DNA of 64,000 bases from Haloferax marisrubri (GCF_001469875.2 NZ_LOPW02000010.1:529792-593791); one strand, 5' to 3'; shown: positions 17,579-27,105, numbered from the stretch's first letter. Notes: generated by a model not told the origin, from the letters alone. A program made the numbers and translations.

Positions 17579-18971
17579 CGCTCACCCCGCGGACCGACGG
17601 GTTGTACTCGTCGGAGGGCACGCCGGGGAGCGTCCCGAGGATGGCCTCCACGTCGTGGTCCTTCTGTTGGCCGCGGTACCAGTAGACGCCGAAGACGACG
17701 AGGCCGACGGCGACCCACGGGACGTAAATCGACAGCGAGCCCTTGTACGCCTCGGTCAGGAGGCCGACCGCGCCGAGCGAGCCGACGAGCCCCGTCACCG
17801 TGAGGAGCGACGGGCGCGAAAAGCCCGCCTCCGCGCGGAGGTCGGTGCGGTTGTAGAGCACGTACAGCACCGTTATCGACACCGCGGCGTACGCGATGAG
17901 GTAGCTGAACGTCGCGATGGCGATGGCCTGGCTGAGGCCGGTGCTCCAGAAGGTGAGCCCGGAGGCGACGACGTAGAGCGTCAACAGCGACCAATGGGGC
18001 GTCCCGAAACGGTCGGAGACCGCCGAGAATTTCTTGGGGAACACCTCGTCCCACGCCCACGAGTAGGGCATCTTGATGCCCGCGGCCATGACGGCGTGGA
18101 CCGACGACGCGGTGGCGAGCAGGCCGCCGATGCCGACGATGGCGGTGCCGATATCGCCGAGGAACACTTCCGCGGCCGTCGAGAGCGGCCGCGCCGAGTT
18201 CGCGAGGACCGTGTAGTCGCCGACGACGCCGTAGATGACGCCGGCGGTCAGCACGTACAGGAAGATGAGGATGGCCGTCCCGCCGGCCATCGCCAGGGGG
18301 AGGTTCCGCGAGGGGTTCTTCACCTCCGCGCCCATCTGCCCGGCGACGGCGATGCCGATGTAGGCGTAGAACAGCGGGACCGCGGCGGCGACGAAGCCGT
18401 CGAAGCCGCCGGTGAAGAACGGCTGGTAGTTCGCGGCGTCGATGTTCAACAACCCGGGGCCGACGAGCACGAGTATCGACAGGATGAGGAAGCCGAAGAT
18501 GGCGTTCTGCGAGACGCTGTAACTCTTCGCGCCGACGAGGTTGACCAGAAAGAGGACCGTGAGCAGCCCGAACCCGGCCAGCGTCGGGTCGACCGAGGGA
18601 TAGAACACCTGTAAGTAGCTCCCGAAGCCGATGGCGAGGACCGCGTCGGCGGCCATATAGCCGAGCCACTTCGACCACGTCACCACGAACCCGGGGAGGC
18701 GGCTGTCGAACGTCCGCGAGACGTAGGCGTACGACCCGGCCGCCCCGGGGAATATCGTCGCCATCCAGCCGTAGTTGAGCGCGATACTCATCGCGAGCAG
18801 TCCCGAGAGAACGACCACGAGGATGACGCTCGGCCCCGTCGTCGAACTCGCCGTGCCGAGGGTGACGAACAGCCCCGCGCCGAGGGTGCCCGCGACCACG
18901 GTGCTCACCGCGCCGAACAGTCCGATGTCCCGCGAGAGGCTCCGTCCGTCGTTCACGTCTACTGATGACAT
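17571..18971 (-). CDS. APC superfamily amino-acid permease
   Basis: Predicted 466 residues, about 12 membrane segments. The opening SRDIGLFGAVSTVVAGTLGAGLFVTLG has the GxG helix-break substrate site of the APC family, and GWMATIFPGAAGSYAYVSR matches the conserved helix 3 PxxGGxYxY motif. It transports an amino acid or polyamine by symport or exchange. It overlaps the M20 hydrolase gene by 8 bases and is preceded, 107 bp upstream, by an HTH-10 regulator that could control the pair. Confidence 0.92.
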   Translation of the reverse strand: MSSVDVNDGRSLSRDIGLFGAVSTVVAGTLGAGLFVTLGTASSTTGPSVILVVVLSGLLAMSIALNYGWMATIFPGAAGSYAYVSRTFDSRLPGFVVTWSKWLGYMAADAVLAIGFGSYLQVFYPSVDPTLAGFGLLTVLFLVNLVGAKSYSVSQNAIFGFLILSILVLVGPGLLNIDAANYQPFFTGGFDGFVAAAVPLFYAYIGIAVAGQMGAEVKNPSRNLPLAMAGGTAILIFLYVLTAGVIYGVVGDYTVLANSARPLSTAAEVFLGDIGTAIVGIGGLLATASSVHAVMAAGIKMPYSWAWDEVFPKKFSAVSDRFGTPHWSLLTLYVVASGLTFWSTGLSQAIAIATFSYLIAYAAVSITVLYVLYNRTDLRAEAGFSRPSLLTVTGLVGSLGAVGLLTEAYKGSLSIYVPWVAVGLVVFGVYWYRGQQKDHDVEAILGTLPGVPSDEYNPSVRGVSDD

Positions 18972-19078
18972 GCTATCACATGGGTCAGTTGTCGCGTAAA
19001 GTACCCCTCCCTCTCATGAGTGGGGTGGGCGGCGAACCCGCCGAAATCCGTCTCCAACCACAGCGCGACAGCGCGGGC

Positions 19079-19768
19079 TCAGTCGTCGCCGAGCAGTTTC
19101 GACTCCGCCTTCCGGAGGTGTTCGAGGAGCGTCGCCTTCGAGATATCCAACTCCGCCGCCAGCGACGCGGCGCTCACCTCGCGGGGCCACGTGTAGTAGT
19201 CGCGGCGGCGGGCCAACTCGTACACCTCGCGCTGGCGCTCCGAGAGCGCGTCGGTGCGGAACATGCCGCCGCCGTCTTCGGGTGCGGTGATGAGTTCCAC
19301 GTCGATGTCGGCGTCCCGCTCCTCGCGAATCTCCTCGACCCGCTCGTGGACGGTCTGTCGCGTCTCGTGGACGAGCACGGTCCAGCGCTCGCGGCCGCCC
19401 TGCATCCGAACCGGCTCGTCGGGGATGAACCCCCGCGAAACGAGGGCGTCGTTGATGGAGTTCTGGAGCTCGTAGCGGACGACGATACCGCGGGCCGCGC
19501 TCCCCGGAACCCCGGCGTCGCCGGCGTGGTCGTCGGTCTCCCACACCGACTCGGTCAGGTCGGACGCGCGGACGGCCGCGACGAGTTCGTCCACCTCCTC
19601 GGTCGTGTCGGCGTAGGCGGTAAAGCGCCCGTTGGCGAGGCCGTCTATCTCGTGGACGCCGTGACCGAGCAGGCCGCCGCTCGTCTCCGCGGTCACCTGT
19701 AGCGTCCAGCAGTCGGGGTGCCAGATATCGAGGCAGACGCGAACGCCCTGTGCACCCTTTCGTGCCAT
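19079..19768 (-). CDS. HTH-10 (Bat-type) transcriptional regulator
   Basis: Predicted 229 residues. The C-terminus is a typical haloarchaeal HTH-10 domain: LSERQREVYELARRRDYY, then VSAASLAAELDISKATLLEHLRKAESKLL with the recognition helix. The N-terminal part begins CLDIWHPDCWTLQVTAETSGGLLGHGVHE, an alpha/beta ligand-type domain similar to those found in many Bat-like regulators; Cys and His residues there could sense a metal or redox state. It lies upstream of the amino-acid permease and hydrolase operon on the same strand. The start at 19768 matches the domain start. Confidence 0.88.
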   Translation of the reverse strand: MARKGAQGVRVCLDIWHPDCWTLQVTAETSGGLLGHGVHEIDGLANGRFTAYADTTEEVDELVAAVRASDLTESVWETDDHAGDAGVPGSAARGIVVRYELQNSINDALVSRGFIPDEPVRMQGGRERWTVLVHETRQTVHERVEEIREERDADIDVELITAPEDGGGMFRTDALSERQREVYELARRRDYYTWPREVSAASLAAELDISKATLLEHLRKAESKLLGDD

Positions 19769-19876
19769 TCGTTGGCGTGGAAGGGTGCTCACCGGGCAAA
19801 AAAGTATCCCACCTGACGCGATGCACGCATCGGCCGTAAGGGCGGTCTGACGCGGCCGTTTGCGGGCCCTGAGGCG

Positions 19877-20956
19877 TTACTCGATTCGCTCGCGCGCCGC
19901 GGCGACGAGCAGCGGGAGCATGATTGTCGCGTCGCCGAGGACCGTCGCGTTGCGGGCGTCCTTCTCCAGTTTGCCCCACGAGCGCGCCTCGTCGAGCGTC
20001 GCGCCCGAGAGGCCGCCGGTCGCGGCGGGGTCCATCGTAATCTGGACGCCGTAGTCGTACGCGCCGGGCGTGACGAGCATCGTCTGGAGCGTGAAGTTCT
20101 TCGGGACGCCGCCGCCGACGAGGAGACAGCCGGCCGTGTCCGCGTCGTACGCGAGGTCCGTCAGCGGCGTCATGTCGGCCAGCGCGTCCAGCGAGAACGA
20201 CGAGGTCTGCGAGTACATCCACGCCTGCAGGCCGAGGACGGAGTCCTGTACTGCGGGGCAGTAGATGGGGACGTCGGCCTCGTAGGCCGCGGCGGCGACG
20301 CCGGCGTCCTCCTCGATTCCCTCGCGGTCGTTGACCTCGCTGTTGGCGCGGCCGAGTTCGCGGCAGAGGGCGGCGATGCTGACGGTTCCCTCCGCTTCCA
20401 GCGCCGGGAACACCTCGTCGCGCAGGTGCGACTCGAACAGCGCGAAATGCTCCTGCGGGAGATAGACGTTGTAGATGCGGTCGACCTCCTCGTCGCGGAG
20501 CGTCTCGTCGTGTTCGCGTTCGGTCTTCTCGCCGTGGTGCTCGGCACCGTGTTCCCGCGAGCCGTGCGAGGGGGAGCTGGACGGTTCCGGATGGGCCCGT
20601 CCGTGATGGTGCTTGCCTCCGATGGCCTCGATGGCGTCGTGAGTGAGGTTCGCGCCCGTCGTCACGAGGGCGTCCACGTAGCCGTCGCGGATGAGGTCGG
20701 AGACGACCTTTCGCATCCCGGTCGGGACCATCGCGCCGGCCAGCGACATGAACACCGTGCAGTCGTCGTCGGCCAGCATCTCGGCGTAGATGTCGGCGGC
20801 CTCGTGCACGTCGGCCGCGCCGATGCCCGCGTGGCCGTACTGCTCGACTAACTCGCCGACGGTCATGCCGCCGCGGACCTCGGCGTGGCCCAGCGGGTCG
20901 TGTTGGAACTCCTCGCGGTCCGGCATCTCGTAGCCGTCGTCGTCGTGGTCGCTCAT
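19877..20956 (-). CDS. dys: deoxyhypusine synthase with His-rich insertion
   Basis: Predicted 359 residues. Transfers a 4-aminobutyl group (or, in haloarchaea, probably an agmatine-derived group) to one lysine of eIF5A using NAD+. Conserved features: FMSLAGAMVPTGMRKVV, VDALVTTGANLTHDAIEAIGG, a VGGGVPKN-type NAD loop, and EARSWGKLEKDA with the active-site Lys of the WGK motif near the C-terminus. Residues 116-149 are a His/Glu/Ser-rich insertion (HHHG...HGSREHGAEHHGEK) not present in typical enzymes. The target eIF5A and an agmatinase-like gene are 1-3 kb away on the same strand. Confidence 0.95.
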   Translation of the reverse strand: MSDHDDDGYEMPDREEFQHDPLGHAEVRGGMTVGELVEQYGHAGIGAADVHEAADIYAEMLADDDCTVFMSLAGAMVPTGMRKVVSDLIRDGYVDALVTTGANLTHDAIEAIGGKHHHGRAHPEPSSSPSHGSREHGAEHHGEKTEREHDETLRDEEVDRIYNVYLPQEHFALFESHLRDEVFPALEAEGTVSIAALCRELGRANSEVNDREGIEEDAGVAAAAYEADVPIYCPAVQDSVLGLQAWMYSQTSSFSLDALADMTPLTDLAYDADTAGCLLVGGGVPKNFTLQTMLVTPGAYDYGVQITMDPAATGGLSGATLDEARSWGKLEKDARNATVLGDATIMLPLLVAAARERIE

Positions 20957-21037
20957 GCGAAGGAGTGCGTCGGCCGAGCGTTTGAACGCCCCGGTCCGAC
21001 GAGGTCGTGCGGGGGGTTGTCAGACGCTCGGTCGCCC

Positions 21038-21799
21038 CTACAGTCCGGTCGGGTGACTGACGTACTCGGTCTCCAGTCCCCAGTCGTCTGCGAGGTCGCG
21101 CAGGCTTCGCACCCCGAACGTCTCGGTCGCGTAGTGGCCCGCGAGGAACACCGAGATACCGGCCTCGCGCGCCTCGTGGTACACCTTCTGTTTGCCCTCG
21201 CCGGTGACGAGCGCGTCGACGCCGCGGTCGATAGCCTCGTCCAGCCAATCGACGCCGGAGCCGGTGACGACCGCGACCGACGAAATCTCGTCGGGGCCGA
21301 AGTCGAGGACTTTCGTCCCATCGCTGCCGTCCAGTTCGTCGAGCGACGCGCGGACCTCGTCGGCCGTCTTCGGCGACGCGAGTTCCCCGGCTTGCCCGAT
21401 GTGAATCGGTCCGAGCGACCCGAACGGCTCGGTGTCCGCGAGGCCGAGATGGTCCGCGACGCCGGCGGCGTTGCCGAGTTCCTGATGGCCGTCCAACGGG
21501 AGGTGCGAGACGTAGAGCGCGAGGTCGCCGCGAATCAGCGGCTCGATGCGGTCGAAGTCGCGGCCGGTCACCCGGTCGAGGCCGCCCCAGACGAGTCCGT
21601 GGTGGACGACGAGGAGGTCGGCGTCGGCGTCGAGCGCGGCGTCGATGGTCGCCTCCGCGGCGTCGACGGCGAAGGCGACTTTCTCGACCGATTTCTCCTC
21701 GGGGCCGACCTGTAGGCCGTTGGCGCTGGCGTCCACGTCGGCGAAGTCGTCGGTCGCGAGCGTCTCGTCGAGTCGGGCGACGATGTCGGAGAGCTGCAT
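21038..21799 (-). CDS. Nif3-like dinuclear metal protein
   Basis: Predicted 253 residues. Nif3/YbgI family: NGLQVG near the start, LLVVHHGLVWGG with the paired metal-binding histidines, and the C-terminal VFLAGHYATETFGVRSL with the remaining ligands (His and Glu). Members form toroidal hexamers with two metals per subunit. The family has been linked to GTP cyclohydrolase-like and phosphoesterase roles, none well proven. It lies between deoxyhypusine synthase and the agmatinase-like gene; whether it takes part in hypusination is unknown. Confidence 0.92.
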   Translation of the reverse strand: MQLSDIVARLDETLATDDFADVDASANGLQVGPEEKSVEKVAFAVDAAEATIDAALDADADLLVVHHGLVWGGLDRVTGRDFDRIEPLIRGDLALYVSHLPLDGHQELGNAAGVADHLGLADTEPFGSLGPIHIGQAGELASPKTADEVRASLDELDGSDGTKVLDFGPDEISSVAVVTGSGVDWLDEAIDRGVDALVTGEGKQKVYHEAREAGISVFLAGHYATETFGVRSLRDLADDWGLETEYVSHPTGL

Positions 21800-21905
21800 A
21801 CCGGGGAGTGGTGACTCGGGGACTTGTAAGGAACGGGACGGTGCGCGGTGGCGTCGGTCGTGCGTGCGCGCGACCCGGCGGTGCGTGGACGGCCGGGAGT
21901 CGGCG

Positions 21906-22718
21906 TTACGGCCGGCCGGCGGCGTGTGAGAAGACGAACTCCCGGAGGAGCTTCGCCGCCAGCGAGGCGGCCTGTCCGTCGTCGCGGTCGTTGACCTCGA
22001 CCACGTCGAAGCCGTCGGCGTGGGGCGCGACCGCTCGGACCACGTCTCGCATCTCCCGAGAGGCGAGGCCGAACGGCTCTTTGGTTCCCGTGCCGGGTGC
22101 GAACGCCGGGTCGGCCGCGTCGATATCGACGCTCAGATAGACGGACTCGTCGCCGAAATCGGGCTCCCAGTCGGGGACGGCCTCGGGTTCGACCACGGTC
22201 ACGTCGTCGGCCTCGGCGCGCTCCCACTCGTCGGGCGAGCCGGTTCGCGCGCCGAGAATCACGACCTCGTCGACGCCGAGTTCGTCGAGGACGCGGCGGG
22301 TGACGGTGGCGTGGCTCCACTCGTTGCCGTCGTACTCGCGGCGGAGGTCGAGGTGAGCGTCGAGACAGACGAACACGTCGGGTTCGACGCCGGTGACGCC
22401 GGCGGCGGTGACGGTGTGTTCGCCGCCGATGACGACGGGGACGGCGTCGTCCCAGACGGCGTCGCGGACGCTCCCGGCGAGCCATTCGACGTACTCAGGT
22501 GCGTCGTCCCACGCGCGGACGTCACCCGCGTCGTGGACGCGCAAGTCGGTGAAAAACTGGTCGGTGCGCCGGTCGTAGTCGTCGAACGACTCGGCGAACC
22601 GACGGATTCGATTCGGTCCGAAACGGGTTCCGGGTTGGAAGGACGTCGAGATGTCGAGCGGAGCGCCGAGAAGCACGTAGTCGGCGACCTCGCGGTCTGC
22701 GATTGCTCCGGGGAACAT
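21906..22718 (-). CDS. speB: agmatinase-like ureohydrolase
   Basis: Predicted 270 residues. Arginase/agmatinase family with the dimanganese motifs GGEHTVT (normally GGDH), CLDAHLDLR (DAHxD) and SVDIDAADPAFAPGTG (SxDxDxxDP). The C-terminal active-site segment reads VVEVNDRDDGQAASLAAKLL, without the usual Pro. The gene ends 15 bp from the eif5A start (same strand, downstream of it). From memory, the Haloferax volcanii counterpart has been tied to eIF5A modification. I infer it supplies or trims the aminobutyl/agmatine moiety on eIF5A rather than acting only in polyamine catabolism. Confidence 0.92.
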   Translation of the reverse strand: MFPGAIADREVADYVLLGAPLDISTSFQPGTRFGPNRIRRFAESFDDYDRRTDQFFTDLRVHDAGDVRAWDDAPEYVEWLAGSVRDAVWDDAVPVVIGGEHTVTAAGVTGVEPDVFVCLDAHLDLRREYDGNEWSHATVTRRVLDELGVDEVVILGARTGSPDEWERAEADDVTVVEPEAVPDWEPDFGDESVYLSVDIDAADPAFAPGTGTKEPFGLASREMRDVVRAVAPHADGFDVVEVNDRDDGQAASLAAKLLREFVFSHAAGRP

Positions 22719-22733
22719 CTCTGTGGCCCCCGT

Positions 22734-23108
22734 TTAGACGATCTTTCGCTGGCCTTCGTACTCGAGGTACTCGATCTCGTCTTCGGGGTTGAGGTCTTCC
22801 TCCTCGGGGATGCGCATCGTGAACGTCTGGTAGGTTTCGAGGTCCATGATCTGGGCGTCCTCACCGGTGACGGAGACGACCTGCCCCTGCTTCCGCTCGA
22901 TGATGGGCACCCACACCTTCGCGTCGACAGGCTGGGAGAGCGAGCGCTTCTTGCTGTCGAAGACGCCGCGGGCTTCGACGCGCGCCTTCGCGCTGCCGTG
23001 CTTGCCCGGCTTGGCAGTACTGTAGGCGTTGATTTTGCACGGCTTTTCTTCCATCATGACGTAGCTTCCTTCTTGGAGCTCGCGCACCTGCTTCTGCTCT
23101 TTCGCCAT
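22734..23108 (-). CDS. eif5A: translation factor aIF5A (hypusine-containing)
   Basis: Predicted 124 residues. Two beta-barrel domains: residues 1-65 (SH3-like) with the modification loop [12 protein letters not shown], where Lys36 is the predicted hypusine/deoxyhypusine site, and an OB-fold from about 67 on ([29 protein letters not shown]). It relieves ribosomes stalled on difficult peptide bonds. First gene of the cluster eif5A, agmatinase-like, nif3-like, dys, which together encode the factor and its modification. Confidence 0.97.
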   Translation of the reverse strand: MAKEQKQVRELQEGSYVMMEEKPCKINAYSTAKPGKHGSAKARVEARGVFDSKKRSLSQPVDAKVWVPIIERKQGQVVSVTGEDAQIMDLETYQTFTMRIPEEEDLNPEDEIEYLEYEGQRKIV

Positions 23109-23202
23109 GTCTCTCCGTTATCGGATGGAGGGTATAAACGGTTTGGAACCGTCTTCGCACGCGAATCCTTACCGTGAAAATCGCGGGCGTCGGCCCGCTC
23201 GG

Positions 23203-23631
23203 TCACGCGTCTTCGACCGCGTCGACCTCGGCCATCTCCGGGTCGAACCACGTCCCCGCCGCGTCCCGTCTGGCGAGGCTCCCGAGCGCCCCGGACGCGA
23301 CGTTCGGGAGCGCGAGCGCCAGCATGATGGCGGTCGTCAGTTCGCCCGCCGTCTCGAACATCGGGATGAGGTACTGGAACGGAAAGAGAATCGGCGTCCG
23401 TTCGAGGAAGGTGAGAAGCACCGAGACCGGCATGAGCAGACAGCCCCAGACGACGCCGGCCATGAGGCCGTGCCACCCGCCGTCGGCTGGGTCGGTGCCG
23501 ACGACGTATCCGGCGAGCGCGCTCCCCGTGACCCCGCCGACGAGCGTGAACTGGCCCGTCATCGCGTAGACGAGCGATTCGGTACACGCGGCGAGGCACA
23601 CCCCCACGAGCACCGGTCGCCACTCCGTCAT
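23203..23631 (-). CDS. four-helix membrane protein (DUF5518-like)
   Basis: Predicted 142 residues with about four hydrophobic segments and small-residue-rich loops (GGVTGSALAGYVVG, GLMAGVVWGCLLMP). This resembles haloarchaeal DUF5518-type proteins, but the match is from memory only. The C-terminus is acidic. Separate transcript likely; no functional clue from neighbours. Confidence 0.65.
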   Translation of the reverse strand: MTEWRPVLVGVCLAACTESLVYAMTGQFTLVGGVTGSALAGYVVGTDPADGGWHGLMAGVVWGCLLMPVSVLLTFLERTPILFPFQYLIPMFETAGELTTAIMLALALPNVASGALGSLARRDAAGTWFDPEMAEVDAVEDA

Positions 23632-23688
23632 GAGGGAGAGTGTGTCGGCGAGAGCCGATAAAATTACGCGCCCGATTCTCAGCTTTGA

Positions 23689-25365
23689 TTACTCTCTGCG
23701 GCGCTCTTTGAGGTTCTGTCGGGTGAACTGCGGCGTCGCCCGGAGCCCCTTCCGCGAGCGGAACGACCGCCAGAGGAGCAGGGCGACGACGCCCGTCGGC
23801 GCGCCCGCCGCGCCGACCGCGACGAGGTTCTCCGGGTTCAGCGCGTAGATGATGACCGTCGAGACGAAGCCGAACGACAGGAAGATGCCGTAGATGAGCC
23901 GCTTGGCCAGTTTGTCGAGGACGCCGCGGTTGTCCTCCAGTCGGACGTTGAGCGTCAGGTTGTCGCGGTCCGCCCGGTCGAGGACGCGTTCGAGTTTGGG
24001 CGGCACGCGGAACAGCGACTGGGCGGTCTTTTGGCCCTGCTGGCCGACGCCCTCGATGATTTTCTGGACGCTCTCCTCGCGGTAGCCCTCCTCGGTCAGG
24101 TAGTCGGTCGCCACCGAGATGAAGTCGAACTCGGGGTCGAGCGTGACGCAGACGCCCTCGACGACGCCGGCGACCCGGAGCACGAGCGCGAGATTCCGCG
24201 GGAGCCGAAGCGGGAACTCGTAGATGGTCGATTCGACCTGTTCGAGGATTTGGTTGACGCGGTACTGCTCGATGTCGTCGCCGCGGGCGTCGGCGATGGC
24301 GAGTTCCATCACGTCGCCCATCACCTGCCGGTCGACGTTCGGGCTGAGTGTCCCCATCTCGATGAGCGTGTCGAGGATGCCGTCGACGTCCTGATTGGCG
24401 ACGGCGATGTAGAACTCCACGATTTTGTCCTGGATGAACGGGTCGACCTCGCCGTGCATCCCGAAGTCGTAGAAGATGATTCGCCCGTCGTCGGTCACGG
24501 AGAGGTTCCCCGGGTGGGGGTCGGCGTGGAAGACGCCGTCCTCGACGATCATCTGAAGGTAGATTCGCTGGAGGTTCGTCGCCAGTTCGGTCCGGTCGAC
24601 GCCGAGGTCGTCCAGCGCGTCGATGTTGTTTATCTTGGTTCCGGGGAGGTACTCCATCGTGAGCACCCGGTCGTCGGAGCGCTCGGGAATCGGTTCGGGG
24701 ATGACGAGCGTGTCGTCGTCCGCGAAGTTCTCCTGAATCTCGACGAGCGTCTCGGCCTCCTCGGCGTAGTCCATCTCCTCGCGGATGGTCTTGGCGAACT
24801 CGTCGGCGAGGTTCTCCAGCGAGAACGCCCGTCCCTCGCCGATAAACCGCATGAGAAGCGGCATGGACCACCGAATCACCCGGAGGTCGGCCTCGACGAG
24901 GTCCTCGATGCCGGGGCGGCGGACCTTGACGGCGACCTTCTCGCCTTCGTACTCGGCGACGTACACCTGCCCGAGGCTCGCGCCGCTTATCGGCTCGGTG
25001 TCGAACGCGTCGAACGCCTCCTCGACGGGGCCGAGTTCTGCTTCGAGGACGGCCTTCGACTCGTCCCACGGCGCGGCCGGCACGTCGTCTTGGAGGGTTC
25101 CGAGCACCTCGATGTACTCCGGCGGGAGGATGTCGGGGCGCGTCGACAGCAGTTGTCCGAGCTTGATGAACGTCGGCCCGAGCGTCAGTAGCGACTCCAA
25201 GAGGATGTCGGCGCGCTCGACGCGCATCTCGGTCGTGACGCGTCGGCCGCCGCCGAACAGGAGGTACTTCCGCTTGTCACGAGTGTACGCGACGATGAGC
25301 GGAAAGAACTGATACAGGACGACGAGGAACCGCCAATAGGCGCGGAGGTTGACCAGCGTGACCAC
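23689..25365 (-). CDS. ABC1/AarF/UbiB family atypical kinase
   Basis: Predicted 558 residues starting from GTG. Features of the UbiB/ADCK family: LGPTFIKLGQLLSTRPDILP (the KxGQ motif), SGASLGQVYVAE with an Ala-rich loop, VAVKVRRPG (Lys), VFHADPHPGNL and IFYDFGMHG (the DFG region). Two hydrophobic helices close the C-terminus (about 500-540), anchoring it in the membrane. Family members support quinone synthesis or lipid homeostasis; here menaquinone is the likely quinone. The gene starts 8 bp after the Hsp20 gene on the same strand, suggesting one operon. Confidence 0.92.
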   Translation of the reverse strand: MVTLVNLRAYWRFLVVLYQFFPLIVAYTRDKRKYLLFGGGRRVTTEMRVERADILLESLLTLGPTFIKLGQLLSTRPDILPPEYIEVLGTLQDDVPAAPWDESKAVLEAELGPVEEAFDAFDTEPISGASLGQVYVAEYEGEKVAVKVRRPGIEDLVEADLRVIRWSMPLLMRFIGEGRAFSLENLADEFAKTIREEMDYAEEAETLVEIQENFADDDTLVIPEPIPERSDDRVLTMEYLPGTKINNIDALDDLGVDRTELATNLQRIYLQMIVEDGVFHADPHPGNLSVTDDGRIIFYDFGMHGEVDPFIQDKIVEFYIAVANQDVDGILDTLIEMGTLSPNVDRQVMGDVMELAIADARGDDIEQYRVNQILEQVESTIYEFPLRLPRNLALVLRVAGVVEGVCVTLDPEFDFISVATDYLTEEGYREESVQKIIEGVGQQGQKTAQSLFRVPPKLERVLDRADRDNLTLNVRLEDNRGVLDKLAKRLIYGIFLSFGFVSTVIIYALNPENLVAVGAAGAPTGVVALLLWRSFRSRKGLRATPQFTRQNLKERRRE

Positions 25366-25373
25366 CCGCCTCG

Positions 25374-25742
25374 TCAGGCGTCGTCGTCGCCGGTGGTAAT
25401 GGGGATGGTCCGCTCGGAGGCGGCCTCGCGCTTGGGGAGCCGGATTTCCAGCGTCCCGCGCTCCATCGACGCCTCGGCTTCGTCGGCCACAGCGTCAGGT
25501 GGAAGTGGAACTTCGGCGTCGAGGAACAGCGGTCGTTCCTCGCGGACGTAGTCGAACTCGGCGGGGAGCCGTTTGTCGCGTCGCGCTTCGACGACCAATC
25601 GGCCTTTCTCGACCCGGAGCTCCGCCGTCTCGGCGGTCACGCCCGGGAGGTCGAGGACCAAGAGGTAGGACGTCTCGGACTCCAACAGGTCGGCGAACAC
25701 CGCGTCCGGGAGGTCGGACAGCGCGTCGCGCAGTGCTGACAT
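25374..25742 (-). CDS. small heat-shock protein Hsp20 family (GvpH-like)
   Basis: Predicted 122 residues. Single alpha-crystallin-type domain: YLLVLDLPGVTAETAELRVEKGRLVVEARR, then ASMERGTLEIRLPK, equal to the conserved LPGV and GVLxxxLPK elements of Hsp20. The flanking arms are short, so oligomers may be small. Haloarchaeal GvpH has a similar fold but there are no gas-vesicle genes here. It precedes the ubiB-like gene by 8 bp. Confidence 0.85.
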   Translation of the reverse strand: MSALRDALSDLPDAVFADLLESETSYLLVLDLPGVTAETAELRVEKGRLVVEARRDKRLPAEFDYVREERPLFLDAEVPLPPDAVADEAEASMERGTLEIRLPKREAASERTIPITTGDDDA

Positions 25743-25884
25743 GAACGCTCATAGGGAGTCGGGGTCGAAAAACCCGGCGGTCTCGCGCGAGCGCGCGAGC
25801 GCGAGACACAACCGACCGGCTCGGGAATCGCCCGCCGACGCGACCGAGGCCGACGCTTTTTGCCCCCCGAACCGAAGGGCCCGT

Positions 25885-27105
25885 ATGAACCACGACGACC
25901 GACGCACGGCCGGGTTCAAACAACGAACGCGGCTGTCGGACGCCCGCGAGGCGCTCCTCGCGGCGGCGACGCCGCACGACCGAACCGTGCGCCGACCGCT
26001 CGCCGAGGCAGACGGCCGGGCGCTCGCGGAAGACGCGGTCGCCCCCGCCGACGTGCCCGGCTACGACCGCGCCGCCATGGACGGCTACGCCGTCCGCGCG
26101 TCGGACACCTTCGGCGCGAGCGGCCGCTCACCGAACGTCCTCCGAATCGTCGACGGCCCGGTGGAACCGGGGACCGCGGCCCGCGTCCACACCGGCAGCG
26201 ACGTGCCCGACGGGGCCGACGCCGTCGTGATGGTCGAACACACCGAACGACTCGGCGACGAACTCGAAGTGTTCGACGCGCTCGCGGAGGGCGAGAACGT
26301 CGGCGAACGCGGCGAGGACGTGCGCGAGGGAACGCCGCTGTTCGAGGCCGGCCACGAGCTTCGCCCGTCGGACATCGGCCTGCTTCGCTCCGTCGGCGTC
26401 GAGGAGGTGACGGTGTTCGAACGCCCCCGCGTCTCGGTCATCCCGACCGGCGAGGAACTCGTCGAGTCCGACCCCGGCCCCGGCGAGGTCATCGAGACCA
26501 ACGGCCTGACCGTCTCCCGACTGGTCGAGCGCTGGGGCGGCGAGGCCAGCTATCGCGACATCGTCGTCGACGACGCCGACCTGCTCCGCGAGGCCGTCGA
26601 ATCTGACCTCGACCACGACGTGGTCGTCACCACCGGCGGGTCCTCTGTCGGCGAGCGCGACCTCATCCCCGAAGTCATCGACGATATCGGCGAGGTACTG
26701 GTCCACGGCGTCGCGCTCAAACCCGGCCACCCCGTCGCGGTCGGCGTGGTCGAAGACACGCCAGTCGTGATGCTCCCCGGTTACCCGGTCGCCTGCGTGG
26801 TCAACGCCTTCCAGTTCCTCCGGCCGGTGTTGAAGCACGTCGGCTCGCTCCCCGAGCACCCCCTGCCGACGCAGGAGGCGACGCTCACCAGGAAAATCCC
26901 GAGTTCGCCCGGCACGCGGACGTTCGCCCGCGTCAAACTGGACGCGTCGGGCGACGAACCGACCGCCGAGCCGACCCGGACGAGCGGGTCGGGCATCCTC
27001 TCCAGCGTCGCGCTCGCGGACGGCTGGGTCGTCGTCCCGGAGGAGATAGAGGGCTACGACGAGGGCGACACGGTCGCCGTCGAAGGCTGGGAGTGGTCCG
27101 CATGA
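25885..27105 (+). CDS. moeA: molybdopterin molybdotransferase MoeA
   Basis: Predicted 406 residues. Inserts molybdate (or tungstate) into adenylated molybdopterin. MoeA motifs: DVPGYDRAAMDGYAVRA near the start, VRIxPTGEELV (SVIPTGEELVES), ETNG, VVTTGGSSVGERDLIPE, and VALKPGHPVAVG...VVMLPGYPVACV at the end of the catalytic domain, then the C-terminal beta barrel. The ATG at 25885 precedes the first conserved region. It overlaps the next, longer MoeA gene by four bases (ATGA), so the two are almost certainly co-translated. Confidence 0.95.
   Translation: MNHDDRRTAGFKQRTRLSDAREALLAAATPHDRTVRRPLAEADGRALAEDAVAPADVPGYDRAAMDGYAVRASDTFGASGRSPNVLRIVDGPVEPGTAARVHTGSDVPDGADAVVMVEHTERLGDELEVFDALAEGENVGERGEDVREGTPLFEAGHELRPSDIGLLRSVGVEEVTVFERPRVSVIPTGEELVESDPGPGEVIETNGLTVSRLVERWGGEASYRDIVVDDADLLREAVESDLDHDVVVTTGGSSVGERDLIPEVIDDIGEVLVHGVALKPGHPVAVGVVEDTPVVMLPGYPVACVVNAFQFLRPVLKHVGSLPEHPLPTQEATLTRKIPSSPGTRTFARVKLDASGDEPTAEPTRTSGSGILSSVALADGWVVVPEEIEGYDEGDTVAVEGWEWSA

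Noticed and set aside
15071..17803. Long + strand frame opposite the M20 hydrolase and the membrane-anchored protein
   Set aside because: Antisense shadow; the reverse-strand proteins carry clear family motifs.
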